From assembly GCA_964534605.1 (NCBI GenBank), contig CAZHOS010000006.1, positions 1 to 46,480 on the forward strand: a DNA stretch of 46,480 bases, in the 5' to 3' direction. A program made the translations under genes and the position numbers. This DNA comes from CAZHOS01 sp964534605. Lineage in GTDB: Bacteria; Patescibacteriota; Saccharimonadia; Saccharimonadales; VXPC01. Within the stretch, counting starts at the first letter, position 1, and each line of letters begins with the position of its first letter. The notes under the pieces are model-generated. The model was not told where the DNA came from. It searched no databases and was given only the letters and a program-made list of their open reading frames with translations. Shown here piece after piece: positions 17,471 through 25,150 of this stretch.

Positions 17471-18499
17471 CTAGCAGCGTGGGAGGGTCACTACAAAGCA
17501 GGTACCCTTCTTTTTGCGCTCGTCCAGGCATATAGAACCTCCGTGCAGGATGGCAATATGTTTGGCGATCGAAAGACCAAGGCCGTAGCCTTTAGTCTTG
17601 CTGCGGGATTCGTCCACGCGGTAGAACCTCTCGAAGACTTTGTCTTTCAGCTCCATGGGTATACCTGGGCCATTGTCGGCTACATATATCTGCGTGTTAT
17701 TGTTGCGGCACTTTTTTGCCCGGATAGTGATGGTGCTTTTCTCGGGGCTGTATTTTACGGCATTATCTAGCAGTATGTAGATAAGCTCGATTATCATGTC
17801 TTTGTCGCCGAATATAGTTAGGGTAGAGCTTTTGGGCTTCTCTATCTTGATGTTCTTTTCTACCAAGCGCTTCTCTACCCTACTGCAGGCTTCTTGGATG
17901 ACTCCATCTACCAGCAATTTGCTGTTCTGGATCTCGCCAGACTCGCGGCCTCTGGATAGGCGCAGCAGCGCATCGGATAATGAGCTGAGCTTTCCTAGCT
18001 CTTCTAGATTGCTTTCCAGCAGTTCTATGGACTCTGCCTTTTTGAGCTTGGGATCACGCAGGGCCACCTGTATCTCGGACATCATAGCGGTTATTGGGGT
18101 TCGCAGTTCGTGCGAAGCATCGGCTGTAAACCTTGTTTGCGCTTCGTGGGCAGCCTTAATAGGCTCTAGACTCTTGCGAGCCAAGAAGTAGCTGAGGAGC
18201 AGTGATCCAAAAAGCACAAATATATTGGCGAGAACTAAGCGATCACCTACGCGCTTTTTGGAGTTTTCTAGTTCGTCGTATTGGGCCGCAAAAAAGTCAT
18301 CCCTATCGTCTACAGTGTCAAAACGTAACACACGTTGCAACACCTGAGCCTGCTGAAGGTTGCTGGTGTTAAGCTCGCGGACGGAAACTTGATAAAAACT
18401 AATACTAAAGACTACGCTTACAAAAAGTAGGATAAGAGTATATATGGACGTCAGCTTTATAAGAGCCGAGTCAAACAGAGTCCTCCACGAATTTAGCAC
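17471..18499 (-). CDS. Sensor histidine kinase
   Basis: 342 residues from a GTG (MLNSWRTLF). The start was decided by GAGGTGG 7 nt upstream; a TTG seven codons earlier would place that site inside the gene. There are two TM helices (about 12-33 and 87-107) around a short external loop of about 50 residues. The HisKA dimerisation domain follows with the phospho-acceptor His in DASHELRTPITA (about residue 130), then HATPase_c with N-box ILLDNAVKYSP, G1 VADNGPGIP and G2 GYGLGLSIAKH. It is the partner of the response regulator whose gene ends 58 nt upstream. Confidence 0.95.
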   Translation of the reverse strand: MLNSWRTLFDSALIKLTSIYTLILLFVSVVFSISFYQVSVRELNTSNLQQAQVLQRVLRFDTVDDRDDFFAAQYDELENSKKRVGDRLVLANIFVLFGSLLLSYFLARKSLEPIKAAHEAQTRFTADASHELRTPITAMMSEIQVALRDPKLKKAESIELLESNLEELGKLSSLSDALLRLSRGRESGEIQNSKLLVDGVIQEACSRVEKRLVEKNIKIEKPKSSTLTIFGDKDMIIELIYILLDNAVKYSPEKSTITIRAKKCRNNNTQIYVADNGPGIPMELKDKVFERFYRVDESRSKTKGYGLGLSIAKHIAILHGGSICLDERKKKGTCFVVTLPRC

Positions 18500-18557
18500 T
18501 ACTACGCCACCTCGACACAAGTTTTAGATGGACGGATCGGGGGATTAAACATAGGTA

Positions 18558-19238
18558 TTATTTTACGCCAAATACATAGCCAAATCCACGCTTGGTCTGG
18601 ATATAGTCTTCTTGACCTTTAAAAGGCTTATCGATCTTGCTGCGCAGGTAGCCAACAAACGCCTCTACTGTGTTGGGTAAGATGTCAGCATCATAGTCCC
18701 AGACATGCTGTATGAGGCGATCTTTGCTGAGGACTTCGCCCGGGTGGCGCATCATATACTCTAGGAGGGCAAATTCTTTTTGGGTTAGTTCTATCGGGGT
18801 GTCAGCTCGTAATGCTGAGAAGCTAGAGCGCTCGAGCGTAAGATCTTTGTAGGTTAAGGTATCTTCTACCTGAGTGTTGGGGCGGCGCAGTAGTGCCCTG
18901 ACACGGGCTAGCAGCTCTTCGAAAGCAAAAGGTTTAATAAGGTAGTCATCCGCACCAGCATCTAGGCCCGCAACTCGGTCTCTGGTGGCGTCCTTGGCTG
19001 TCAGGAAGAGGACTGGGGTATGGATGCCTTGCTTGCGCATTTCGGTCACTATGCCTACCCCGTCGTATTCACCTGGCATCATGCGATCAAGGATAACTAG
19101 ATCGTATTCTTCGGTGGTTGCATAGGCGTGACCGTCGTCGCCGTCATAAACAGCATCGACTGCATAGGTCTCTTGTTCTAACCCACGCTTGATAGCGTTT
19201 GCAATTTTGTGTTCGTCTTCGACTACTAATATTCTCAT
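18558..19238 (-). CDS. OmpR/PhoB-family response regulator
   Basis: 226 residues from MRILVVEDE. The receiver domain has the acidic pocket EDE, phospho-Asp51 in LVILDRMMPG, Thr80 and Lys102 in LIKPF. The C-terminal winged-helix domain has LTQKEFALLEYMMRHPGEVLSKDRL...VEAFVGYLRSKID and GFGYVF. The start was chosen because the receiver begins here and TATAAT ends 6 nt upstream. It probably controls the operon of kinase, K+ channel, DUF389, S8 protease and CorA genes that follows. Confidence 0.95.
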   Translation of the reverse strand: MRILVVEDEHKIANAIKRGLEQETYAVDAVYDGDDGHAYATTEEYDLVILDRMMPGEYDGVGIVTEMRKQGIHTPVLFLTAKDATRDRVAGLDAGADDYLIKPFAFEELLARVRALLRRPNTQVEDTLTYKDLTLERSSFSALRADTPIELTQKEFALLEYMMRHPGEVLSKDRLIQHVWDYDADILPNTVEAFVGYLRSKIDKPFKGQEDYIQTKRGFGYVFGVK

Positions 19239-19244
19239 AGCTAT

Positions 19245-19250
19245 ATTATA
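19245..19250 (-). promoter_or_regulatory. -10 element TATAAT of the response-regulator operon
   Basis: Consensus TATAAT followed by 6 nt and the ATG at 19238. It predicts a leaderless mRNA. No good -35 was found. Confidence 0.6.
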
Positions 19251-19299
19251 CGTATTAACCTGAGTTCTAGCTGAGAATACCCACAAACGTCACTTTTTG

Positions 19300-19560
19300 C
19301 CCCTCAATACAAAAAGCCACCAGGGGGTGGGGTGACTTTCTGTATTGAGCGCCTAGTAAAAAAGGAGTAAAACTAGACGCTACGTGGCTAACATGGGTGT
19401 TAGCCAATAGACTGCAAAACTATCATAGCCCCCACAACACAAATCCGTCTGGTTGTTTACGTGACCTGCAATACACGCATTTGTATTGCGGGGGCTATTA
19501 AATCTCAATTTGTAGCGACGATGTCGCCTAGGTGCGTTAGAGGTGTTTGCCTCACTCTAA
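19300..19560 (-). ncRNA. Hairpin-rich non-coding region, possible structured RNA
   Basis: About 300 nt without a credible ORF lies between the secreted-protein gene and the response regulator. Read on the minus strand, it holds GCGAC/GTCGC (19513-19525), a long imperfect stem with ATAGCCCCC (19498-19490) pairing GGGGGCTAT (19432-19424) and continuing for about 14 more pairs with two G-U and one mismatch, a competing hairpin GCAATACA/TGTATTGC inside it, GGCTAACA/TGTTAGCC (19404-19385), GCGTCTAGT/ACTAGGCGC, and CTCAATACA/TGTATTGAG near 19301-19350. The alternative pairings resemble a switch, but the region could be a 3' UTR with tandem terminators. No known RNA family is recognised. Confidence 0.4.
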
Positions 19561-19585
19561 ATGGTTTGGTCACTACGGCTATGTA

Positions 19586-20041
19586 TTAGCCGCGGTTATT
19601 GCTCCGGCTACTACCTTTGTAGTATTCGGAAAGTTCTTCGAGGTCGATGCCCTCTGCCTCAGCCCAAGCCTGGAATTCTTCACGACTAGACTGGATTTGA
19701 TCTCGGATCTCTTCACGGCCTGCGTTGGAATCTCTTAGGGCCTGCCTGGCTGCCTGTGACTCTTCCTTTCTTTCTAGCAGCGCGTCTAGCTGAATCTGGG
19801 TTATTACCCCGTCTTCAACAGCTACTGATAGAGCTTCAGTTCGAGCTTCGGCTTTAGCCTCGCGGCGTTCTTGTCGACTTTCTTCTATGAATTCAAATAC
19901 TTCTGATTCCTCTAGATTAAAGCGTTGAGCCAAGCGAGATGCAAACGAGTCAACATCAGTTGATGTTTGTGCGCCAGCGACTCCGACAAGACCTAGTGTG
20001 GATGCGGATAATACCGCAGCACTTAGGATTAATTTCTTAAT
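19586..20041 (-). CDS. Secreted helical protein with a probable ATT start
   Basis: 151 residues. A clear signal peptide (KKLILSAAVLSASTLGLVGVAGAQ) is followed by a highly charged, helical mature part rich in Glu, Arg and Ala with repeated REEI/RQE patterns and a polar tail. The function is unknown. AGGAGG (20046-20051) sits 4 nt before an ATT codon that gives the expected (M)KKLIL start. No ATG, GTG or TTG occurs between the ribosome site and the signal peptide. An upstream in-frame start at 20116 would put an implausible 25-residue basic leader before the signal sequence. Confidence 0.7.
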   Translation of the reverse strand: MKKLILSAAVLSASTLGLVGVAGAQTSTDVDSFASRLAQRFNLEESEVFEFIEESRQERREAKAEARTEALSVAVEDGVITQIQLDALLERKEESQAARQALRDSNAGREEIRDQIQSSREEFQAWAEAEGIDLEELSEYYKGSSRSNNRG

Positions 20042-20045
20042 AGTG

Positions 20046-20051
20046 CCTCCT
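20046..20051 (-). promoter_or_regulatory. Ribosome binding site AGGAGG deciding an ATT start
   Basis: A perfect Shine-Dalgarno AGGAGG, 4 nt from ATT at 20041-20039. It is the main reason for calling the rare start. Confidence 0.65.
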
Positions 20052-20248
20052 AACTTATATGCCAAGTGGCTATTACTTTGTACCCTCCAGATGTGCCCTA
20101 CCCGTCCACCTCTCATAACTACTTATTGGTGCGGCTTGGCTGCCTTGGATGTTGGTTTTGGTTCTTTGACCTCGACCGTGCCTATAGACTATCAAGACAT
20201 CCTGAGTAATAGCTGAGCTAGTCTATCTATATTCACTTATTTTTGAAG

Positions 20249-20755
20249 CTATTGATCTGTGTGGTGGGTGTCGGTGATGAAGGTAGTGGCTTCGATGCGA
20301 CTGCCGCCGATAGCGTATTCTTGATGGTCGTTGGTGTTGAGCGTAATAGTTAGTTCGCGCATGCCCTCTTCGACATGCTCTAGATGGTAGCTATTGCTGT
20401 AGAGCCTAGCGACCTTTGCGCCGTCTACATATAGATGGACATGGCCTTCGTTATCTACATGCTCACCGCCCGCATTCTGCGGGGTGATAGTGAAATTCTC
20501 GGTCGCCAGCGTAATATTCCACCCGGCCTTTGTATCGGGGGTTACTTCGAAGCTAACGATTTGTGGTGCTGCCGTGGCGTCTGGGACTTAATAAAGGGTA
20601 TGAACGGCATGAGAGTCACCACCGTGGCTGTCCGCGCTGTGCACGGTAGAATCCTCAGCTTGGGTGCTGGAGGCCGATTTGCCTATAACGTAACCTAGCG
20701 GGAACAATATCAGCCCCGCTAGCATTAGTTGGCTCAGGTTAAGTCTTTTCGTCAA
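20249..20755 (-). pseudogene. His-rich membrane-anchored protein gene broken by an in-frame TAA
   Basis: One reading frame runs from TTG at 20755 (2 nt after the previous stop) to TAG at 20249, interrupted only by TAA at 20590-20588. The first part has an anchor helix (LMLAGLILFPLGYVIGK) and a His-rich linker (DSHGGDSHAVHTLY). The second part, 112 residues in the same frame, begins VPDATAAPQIVSFEVTPDT and contains HVDNEGHVHLYVDG, ARLYSNSYHLEH and TLNTNDHQEYAIGG. That pattern resembles secreted His-containing, DUF4399-like domains. Coding quality on both sides of the stop is equal, so this looks like a recent nonsense mutation, a base error or readthrough rather than two genes. Confidence 0.7.
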
Positions 20756-20757
20756 GA

Positions 20758-21219
20758 TTAGCGTCCGCCGCTGAGGCGATCTTTTAGCGCTTCTAGCTCG
20801 TCCATGCGGCCTTCGTCGGCTAACGAAGCTTGCTTTGGCCAAGTCTTTGGATCGTGCATTTTATAGCGTGGACCGGCTTCGATAAGTATGGTCTTCAGCC
20901 TAGCAGGTGTTGCGTTGGCGAGGTCGGCAAAGGTCCTTATACCACCGTTTTGTAGGAGTTCGTTGATCTTTGGTCCGATGCCCTCGACTATCGTTAGATC
21001 GTCTGGCTTGACCGTACGTGGCGTAGCTGCGGCCGCTGCTACTGGTGCTGCTGTTGATGTGCTCATTGCGGCGTTCTTTGTGCTGCACTTAGCGCGGCAA
21101 ACAAGAGCTCTCAGCAAGTAGCCGAGCAAGAAGGCGCCAAGCAGCATGATGAGGATCTCCCAGGCGGCGGTGTCTTTGTCTTTGATGTTTAGGTTTTCGA
21201 ATATTCCTACTGTGTCCAT
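20758..21219 (-). CDS. Membrane-anchored helix-hairpin-helix protein
   Basis: 153 residues. One TM helix (about 20-40) is followed by two Cys and an Ala-rich linker. The C-terminal domain begins DDLTIVEGIGPKINELLQNGGIRTFADLA and ends PKTWPKQASLADEGRMDELEALKDRL. This is the helix-hairpin-helix-type domain often found at the C-terminus of membrane and NuoE-fused proteins, with GIGP as the hairpin. DNA or protein binding is possible; the role is unknown. A strong AAGGAG precedes the ATG. It is in an operon with the OmpA-like gene upstream and the broken His-rich gene 2 nt downstream. Confidence 0.75.
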   Translation of the reverse strand: MDTVGIFENLNIKDKDTAAWEILIMLLGAFLLGYLLRALVCRAKCSTKNAAMSTSTAAPVAAAAATPRTVKPDDLTIVEGIGPKINELLQNGGIRTFADLANATPARLKTILIEAGPRYKMHDPKTWPKQASLADEGRMDELEALKDRLSGGR

Positions 21220-21242
21220 TGTTATCTCCTTTAGGTGGTTGC

Positions 21243-21785
21243 TTAATTTATGCTTAGAATAGCTCTTTGGTTGAGGGCTTGGCCGTCTACTGTAGTATTG
21301 TCTGCTACTGCATCGTCACCAGCACGGGACTCGGTAAAGATTCTGCTAGATTCTACACCAAGTGTCACCAGCTCGTCTTTGAGGGCCTGTGCCCGTAGTG
21401 AGCTCAGCGAGTTCTCGTTATCGTTAGGGCTAACAAATGAGGTAAAGCCTGCGATTGTAGCGGTAGCCTCGGGTGTTGCAATTAGATAGTCGGCAAACTC
21501 TTGCAGTTCTGCCTCCCAGCTCCTATCCGTAAATGTCGCTACGTCGGATTCGTAGAAAGCAGTCAGTGTTCTAGTTGTATCGAAGCTTGGTGTAGCTGGC
21601 TGCTCTACGACTTCTTCTACTTCTTCGACGTTTTGGTCAGCGTTAGATACTGTTTCGACAGCCGCTGTGTCGTCGCCGCATAACTCTTGCGTCTCGCATA
21701 CATACCACCATGTTGATCCAGCGAACCACAGCGCGGTAAGTATCAGCACTAAAGACACGTGTTTTACTGAAAAGATTTTACTCAT
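21243..21785 (-). CDS. OmpA/MotB-like domain protein, membrane-anchored
   Basis: 180 residues. An N-terminal TM helix (about 9-27), a CETQELC pair and an acidic linker (about 40-65) precede an OmpA-like domain. In that domain ATIAGFTSFVSPNDNENSLSSLRAQALKDELVTLGV corresponds to the core G(H/F)T...N..LS..RA..V...L...G, and ALNQRAILSI is the terminal NRR-like strand. Such domains usually bind peptidoglycan. The His of the canonical GHTD is replaced (GFTS). GGGGG lies 4 nt before the ATG. First gene of a three-gene envelope operon. Confidence 0.75.
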   Translation of the reverse strand: MSKIFSVKHVSLVLILTALWFAGSTWWYVCETQELCGDDTAAVETVSNADQNVEEVEEVVEQPATPSFDTTRTLTAFYESDVATFTDRSWEAELQEFADYLIATPEATATIAGFTSFVSPNDNENSLSSLRAQALKDELVTLGVESSRIFTESRAGDDAVADNTTVDGQALNQRAILSIN

Positions 21786-21830
21786 TTTACCCCCTTATTT
21801 ATATGACTATACTAGGCTACTGCGCTTATG

Positions 21831-22406
21831 CTAGTCAAGCTGGTCCAGGGGTGGGATGGCTTTTGGCCAGTAGGCACAGACTATAATCACGCTTTGCCCT
21901 AAGGCCGTAAAGATGACTTGTGACCAGATAGACTTTACTAGCACGAACATCAGGCTGGCTATTATTACGGTTAGCAGCGTATACAGCTTGACCGGCATTC
22001 GAACTACTGGGTTGAGCACAAGTTGGGCGTAGATGAATAGATTTACCCCAAAGCTGAGCAGCCCTAGCCCCAGATGGATACTTAGGAGTGTTGGATTGAG
22101 TGAGGGCGTAGCGTTAAGGACCACCAGGGATAGAAGCCCCAGGTAATAGGTTGTTCGGAAGGTTTTACTGGCATCGACATGGGCAAAGAAGTGCCCTTTT
22201 AGGAAGTAAATAGTCAAGGCGACCACTGCAAGCGTATAGCTCATTAGCAGGATGTACGGCTGCCAAGCATTGTCGGCCACATAGCTTAGGGCGTCTTCTG
22301 CATTATCGCGCCAGAATGTAATTAGGGTCACATTACCTACCAGCGTTACTAGCGTAGCCAGCAAATAGGCGTGACTCGCGCGGAGTTTTGGTACTGTACC
22401 AATCAT
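21831..22406 (-). CDS. Multi-pass membrane protein
   Basis: 191 residues from MIGTVPKLRA. The open frame extends 100 codons further but that part is the complement of the divergent DsbA-like gene. Six hydrophobic segments cover nearly the whole protein (for example AYLLATLVTLVGNVTLI, PYILLMSYTLAVVALTIYFL and LYTLLTVIIASLMFVLV). No family is recognised. It is divergent from the DsbA-like oxidoreductase with 30 nt between starts. Confidence 0.65.
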   Translation of the reverse strand: MIGTVPKLRASHAYLLATLVTLVGNVTLITFWRDNAEDALSYVADNAWQPYILLMSYTLAVVALTIYFLKGHFFAHVDASKTFRTTYYLGLLSLVVLNATPSLNPTLLSIHLGLGLLSFGVNLFIYAQLVLNPVVRMPVKLYTLLTVIIASLMFVLVKSIWSQVIFTALGQSVIIVCAYWPKAIPPLDQLD

Positions 22407-22423
22407 CAGTTCTATTCTATCTG

Positions 22424-22429
22424 TATAAT
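22424..22429 (+). promoter_or_regulatory. -10 element TATAAT of the DsbA-like gene
   Basis: Consensus TATAAT, 7 nt before the ATG at 22437. The predicted transcript start coincides with the start codon. Confidence 0.6.
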
Positions 22430-22436
22430 AGAACTT

Positions 22437-23069
22437 ATGAATATTGAATTTTATTACGACCCATGTTGTCCCTGGTGCTGGATAACAAGCCGGTGGATCA
22501 CACAGGTGCAAAAGCAGTGCAATATAAATGTCGAATGGCGACCATTCTCGTTGGCGATGAAGAATAAAGAGATGGATTCGACAGATACTAACAATCCATA
22601 TGTCGTTGCCCACCAAGCTGGCCACCGGATACATCGACTGATAGAAGCTGCCGTTGCAGGTGGTGCCGACCGCTCGGAGCTCTATAAAGCCTTTGGCGCT
22701 GCCCACTTTGTGGAAGGCAAGCCGTATAACGACGAGGTAATTGCAGCCGTTGTAGAGGATCTAGGTCTGTCTGCACAGCTGATGAGCGAGCTAGATAACA
22801 CCGATCACGACACAGCCCTAGCAGCTAGTTTGTCCGAGGCAACTGACGTGGCTGGTAACGACATAGGCGTACCGTTGATAGTTTTTGTCGCCGAGGATGG
22901 TAGCAAGACTGGGTTCTTTGGGCCTGTCATCACTGCCCTGCCAAGCGAGCAAGAAGGCCTAGACCTATGGGACGGCTTGTCCAAACTGGCCAGCAACAAG
23001 TCGTTTTACGAGCTAAAGCGGTCCCGCAACGTCGGGCCTGACGTTGGTTCGACTCTCCCGGCGCTGTAG
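22437..23069 (+). CDS. DsbA-family oxidoreductase, Rv2466c-like (CPWC)
   Basis: 210 residues from MNIEFYYD. Active site CPWC at residues 11-14 in the context FYYDPCCPWCWITSRW. This closely resembles the mycobacterial mycothiol-dependent reductase Rv2466c and related DsbA-like proteins of Actinobacteria. The helical insert (about 60-140) and the cis-Pro GVPLIVF segment follow, then FFGPV. There is no signal peptide, so it is cytoplasmic. It probably reduces disulfides or nitro compounds with a thiol cofactor. A thioredoxin-like membrane protein gene follows 41 nt downstream. Confidence 0.8.
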   Translation: MNIEFYYDPCCPWCWITSRWITQVQKQCNINVEWRPFSLAMKNKEMDSTDTNNPYVVAHQAGHRIHRLIEAAVAGGADRSELYKAFGAAHFVEGKPYNDEVIAAVVEDLGLSAQLMSELDNTDHDTALAASLSEATDVAGNDIGVPLIVFVAEDGSKTGFFGPVITALPSEQEGLDLWDGLSKLASNKSFYELKRSRNVGPDVGSTLPAL

Positions 23070-23110
23070 GATATTGATACTAGTAACTATAAGTAGTATA
23101 GTTTAGTCTA

Positions 23111-23566
23111 ATGAGATCTAAATTTTTTCCTATAGCAATCCTAGTTATGGTGCTGGGCGTAGGCACTACCCTGCTGCGTGGCAGCGCTGCCCGACCAGGC
23201 CTGTTTAGCGATGCCAACGATGCGCTAGAGGTGTTTGGCGAAGATGCCTACCCTGATAACTACATACACTTTACAGATACAGCCATTGCCGAAACCGAAG
23301 GAACCAAGATTGTCTATTTCCATGCCGACTGGTGTCTGACCTGTAACGCCTTTCAGAACAACATTATTAGCGAGGGCATACCAGCAGACGTTACGTTTAT
23401 AAAGGCAGATTATGACCAAGAGCTAGACTTGCGCCAGAAATACGGTGTTAATTTCCAGACATTTACGGTACTGATAGACGACGATGGCAACCTGGTAGAA
23501 ACCCATTACGCCGGCACAGAACCTAAGGTGTCCGCAGTCTTGGACCACTTTGGCCTCTCTTCCTAA
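23111..23566 (+). CDS. Membrane-anchored thioredoxin-like protein
   Basis: 151 residues. An N-terminal signal/anchor helix (about 6-24) is followed by a thioredoxin fold with active site CLTC (Cys75, Cys78) in VYFHADWCLTCNAF, and VNFQTFTVLIDDDG where the cis-proline is usually found (here a Thr precedes FTV). The WCxxC context recalls DsbD/TlpA C-terminal domains. It likely works in disulfide exchange outside the membrane. TATAGT lies 8 nt before the ATG, so it has its own promoter. Confidence 0.85.
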   Translation: MRSKFFPIAILVMVLGVGTTLLRGSAARPGLFSDANDALEVFGEDAYPDNYIHFTDTAIAETEGTKIVYFHADWCLTCNAFQNNIISEGIPADVTFIKADYDQELDLRQKYGVNFQTFTVLIDDDGNLVETHYAGTEPKVSAVLDHFGLSS

Positions 23567-23590
23567 TAAAGATATTTTAAAGAAAAGCAC

Positions 23591-23809
23591 TTGCACGTAT
23601 GCGCTTATCATGAGATAATCTATTCTAGTTTTACGCAGAGTCTCTTCGCTGAGGGCATAGGTGCCGATCAGTTATAGCAAATACAAGAGCTTCTTTGATA
23701 AAGCTCGATAGCGGTATCAGACAGTTCCGACAGGCCTTTTTAAGGTGTTTATGCGAAACGCACAGATCCCAACCAAATAACGGCAGTACTCTGCTGGAAA
23801 GAAACATAT
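23591..23809 (+). promoter_or_regulatory. Promoter and ~185-nt leader of the DEAD-box helicase gene
   Basis: TTGCAC (23591-23596), exactly 17 nt, then GATAAT (23614-23619). Transcription from here would give a leader of about 185 nt. It contains GAGCTT/AAGCTC (23687-23692 with 23701-23706) and ends with GGAAAG 8 nt before the ATG. It stands out because most genes here have no leader. Cold-regulated RNA helicases commonly have long leaders. Confidence 0.55.
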
Positions 23810-25060
23810 ATGAGTAATAGATATAATTCAGGACGCCCAGGCAAAAGAGCCTTCGGTGGCTCTAACCGTGGTGGCGGAGGGTTCAAGCGTAATGGGCGCT
23901 CGGTTAAGTTTAAGAAGGGGCCCAAAAAGCAATACATCAACCCAGAGAGGTTTATCAAAAAAGCTAAGCCGCTTAAGCACACTGTGTACGAGCCTCAGAA
24001 CAGCTTTGACGACTTCGAACTACATAACAAGCTTAAGGACAACTTGCGCAGTGCGCAGATTACAACCCCTACTAAGATTCAGGATCAGTCTATCCCCCAT
24101 TCGGTTACTGGTCGCGACGTACTTGGTCTGGCCAACACTGGTACTGGCAAGACTATCGCCTTCCTGGCGCCTCTTATTAGTCGTATAATCCACGGAGACT
24201 GCAAGAAGGCCCTGATCATTGCCCCTACACGCGAACTAGCCCAGCAGATCCAGGCCGAATCACGCCGCATATCACGAGGTCTCCGTATTTTTGATGTACT
24301 GCTTATCGGCGGTATGTCCATCGGACCCCAGTTACGCGACCTATCGCGTCAACACCAGATTGTTATCGGTACGCCAGGGCGTATCAAAGACCACTTAGAG
24401 CGCGGCACACTGGATCTTACAGATCTAGACGTCGTCGTACTAGACGAGGTGGACCGCATGCTAGACATGGGATTTGTTAACGATATCCGCAGCATACTTA
24501 GCTCTGCCCCGTCAGAGAAGCAGTCACTATTCTTCTCGGCAACCATGGACAACAAGATCGAGGGGCTGATCAACCAGTTCGGTAACGAGCCTATCAAGAT
24601 CGTGGCTACGACCGCCGACACCAGCGACAACGTCGAGCAATCAGTCACCTACTACAACGACAAGGCGCACAAAATAGACTTGCTGCATGACCTTCTTGTA
24701 GAAGAAGGTGTCGATAAGGTACTAATATTCTGCGAGACAAAGCGCTATACAGACAGGCTTAGCCGCGAACTAGCAGACAGGGGCTTCAAGGCTGGATCAA
24801 TCCACGGCGACAAGAGCCAAGGACAGCGCAAGCGCGCTCTCGAGCAGCTAAAGCAAAACAGGCTAAACATACTAGTCGCCACAGACGTTGCCGCCAGAGG
24901 CATCGATGTTGATGGCATCAGCCACGTTGTAAACTACGACACCCCCCAGAGCTACGAAGATTACACTCACCGCATCGGTCGCACCGGCCGCGGTAACAAC
25001 CAGGGCTACTCAGTAACATTTGTAGAGCAGCCGCGGAGCAACAACAACCGCAGCTACTAG
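23810..25060 (+). CDS. DEAD-box ATP-dependent RNA helicase
   Basis: 416 residues. A basic Gly/Arg-rich N-terminal extension (about 1-55) precedes a two-domain core. In order: Q motif (TTPTKIQDQSIP), Walker A ANTGTGKT, PTRELAQQ, GG, TPGRI, DEVD in place of DEAD (VLDEVDRML), SAT, IFCETK, ARGIDVDG and HRIGRTGR. DEVD is an accepted variant. It lacks a long C-terminal extension. It unwinds structured RNA, likely in ribosome assembly or cold adaptation. It is preceded by a long leader and followed by a terminator. Confidence 0.95.
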   Translation: MSNRYNSGRPGKRAFGGSNRGGGGFKRNGRSVKFKKGPKKQYINPERFIKKAKPLKHTVYEPQNSFDDFELHNKLKDNLRSAQITTPTKIQDQSIPHSVTGRDVLGLANTGTGKTIAFLAPLISRIIHGDCKKALIIAPTRELAQQIQAESRRISRGLRIFDVLLIGGMSIGPQLRDLSRQHQIVIGTPGRIKDHLERGTLDLTDLDVVVLDEVDRMLDMGFVNDIRSILSSAPSEKQSLFFSATMDNKIEGLINQFGNEPIKIVATTADTSDNVEQSVTYYNDKAHKIDLLHDLLVEEGVDKVLIFCETKRYTDRLSRELADRGFKAGSIHGDKSQGQRKRALEQLKQNRLNILVATDVAARGIDVDGISHVVNYDTPQSYEDYTHRIGRTGRGNNQGYSVTFVEQPRSNNNRSY

Positions 25061-25082
25061 CCTGTAAGGATTAAGCCTAACG

Positions 25083-25108
25083 AAAGCACGCCACCATGGC
25101 GTGCTTTT
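25083..25108 (+). terminator. Intrinsic terminator after the helicase gene
   Basis: AAAGCACGCCA (25083-25093) pairs with TGGCGTGCTTT (25097-25107) around a CCA loop. The T-run is short and the A-run at the other side would allow bidirectional use. Confidence 0.8.
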
Positions 25109-25150
25109 AGTATAAAGGTGTATACTGTTCGAAGTAATTAGAGAGGTTTA

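Noticed and set aside
20042..20116. N-terminal extension of the secreted protein from 20116
   Set aside because: It would put basic, non-signal sequence before the signal peptide and the AGGAGG site inside the gene.
22407..22706. N-terminal 100 residues of the longer membrane-protein frame
   Set aside because: It is the reverse complement of the DsbA-like coding sequence and crosses the divergent promoter.
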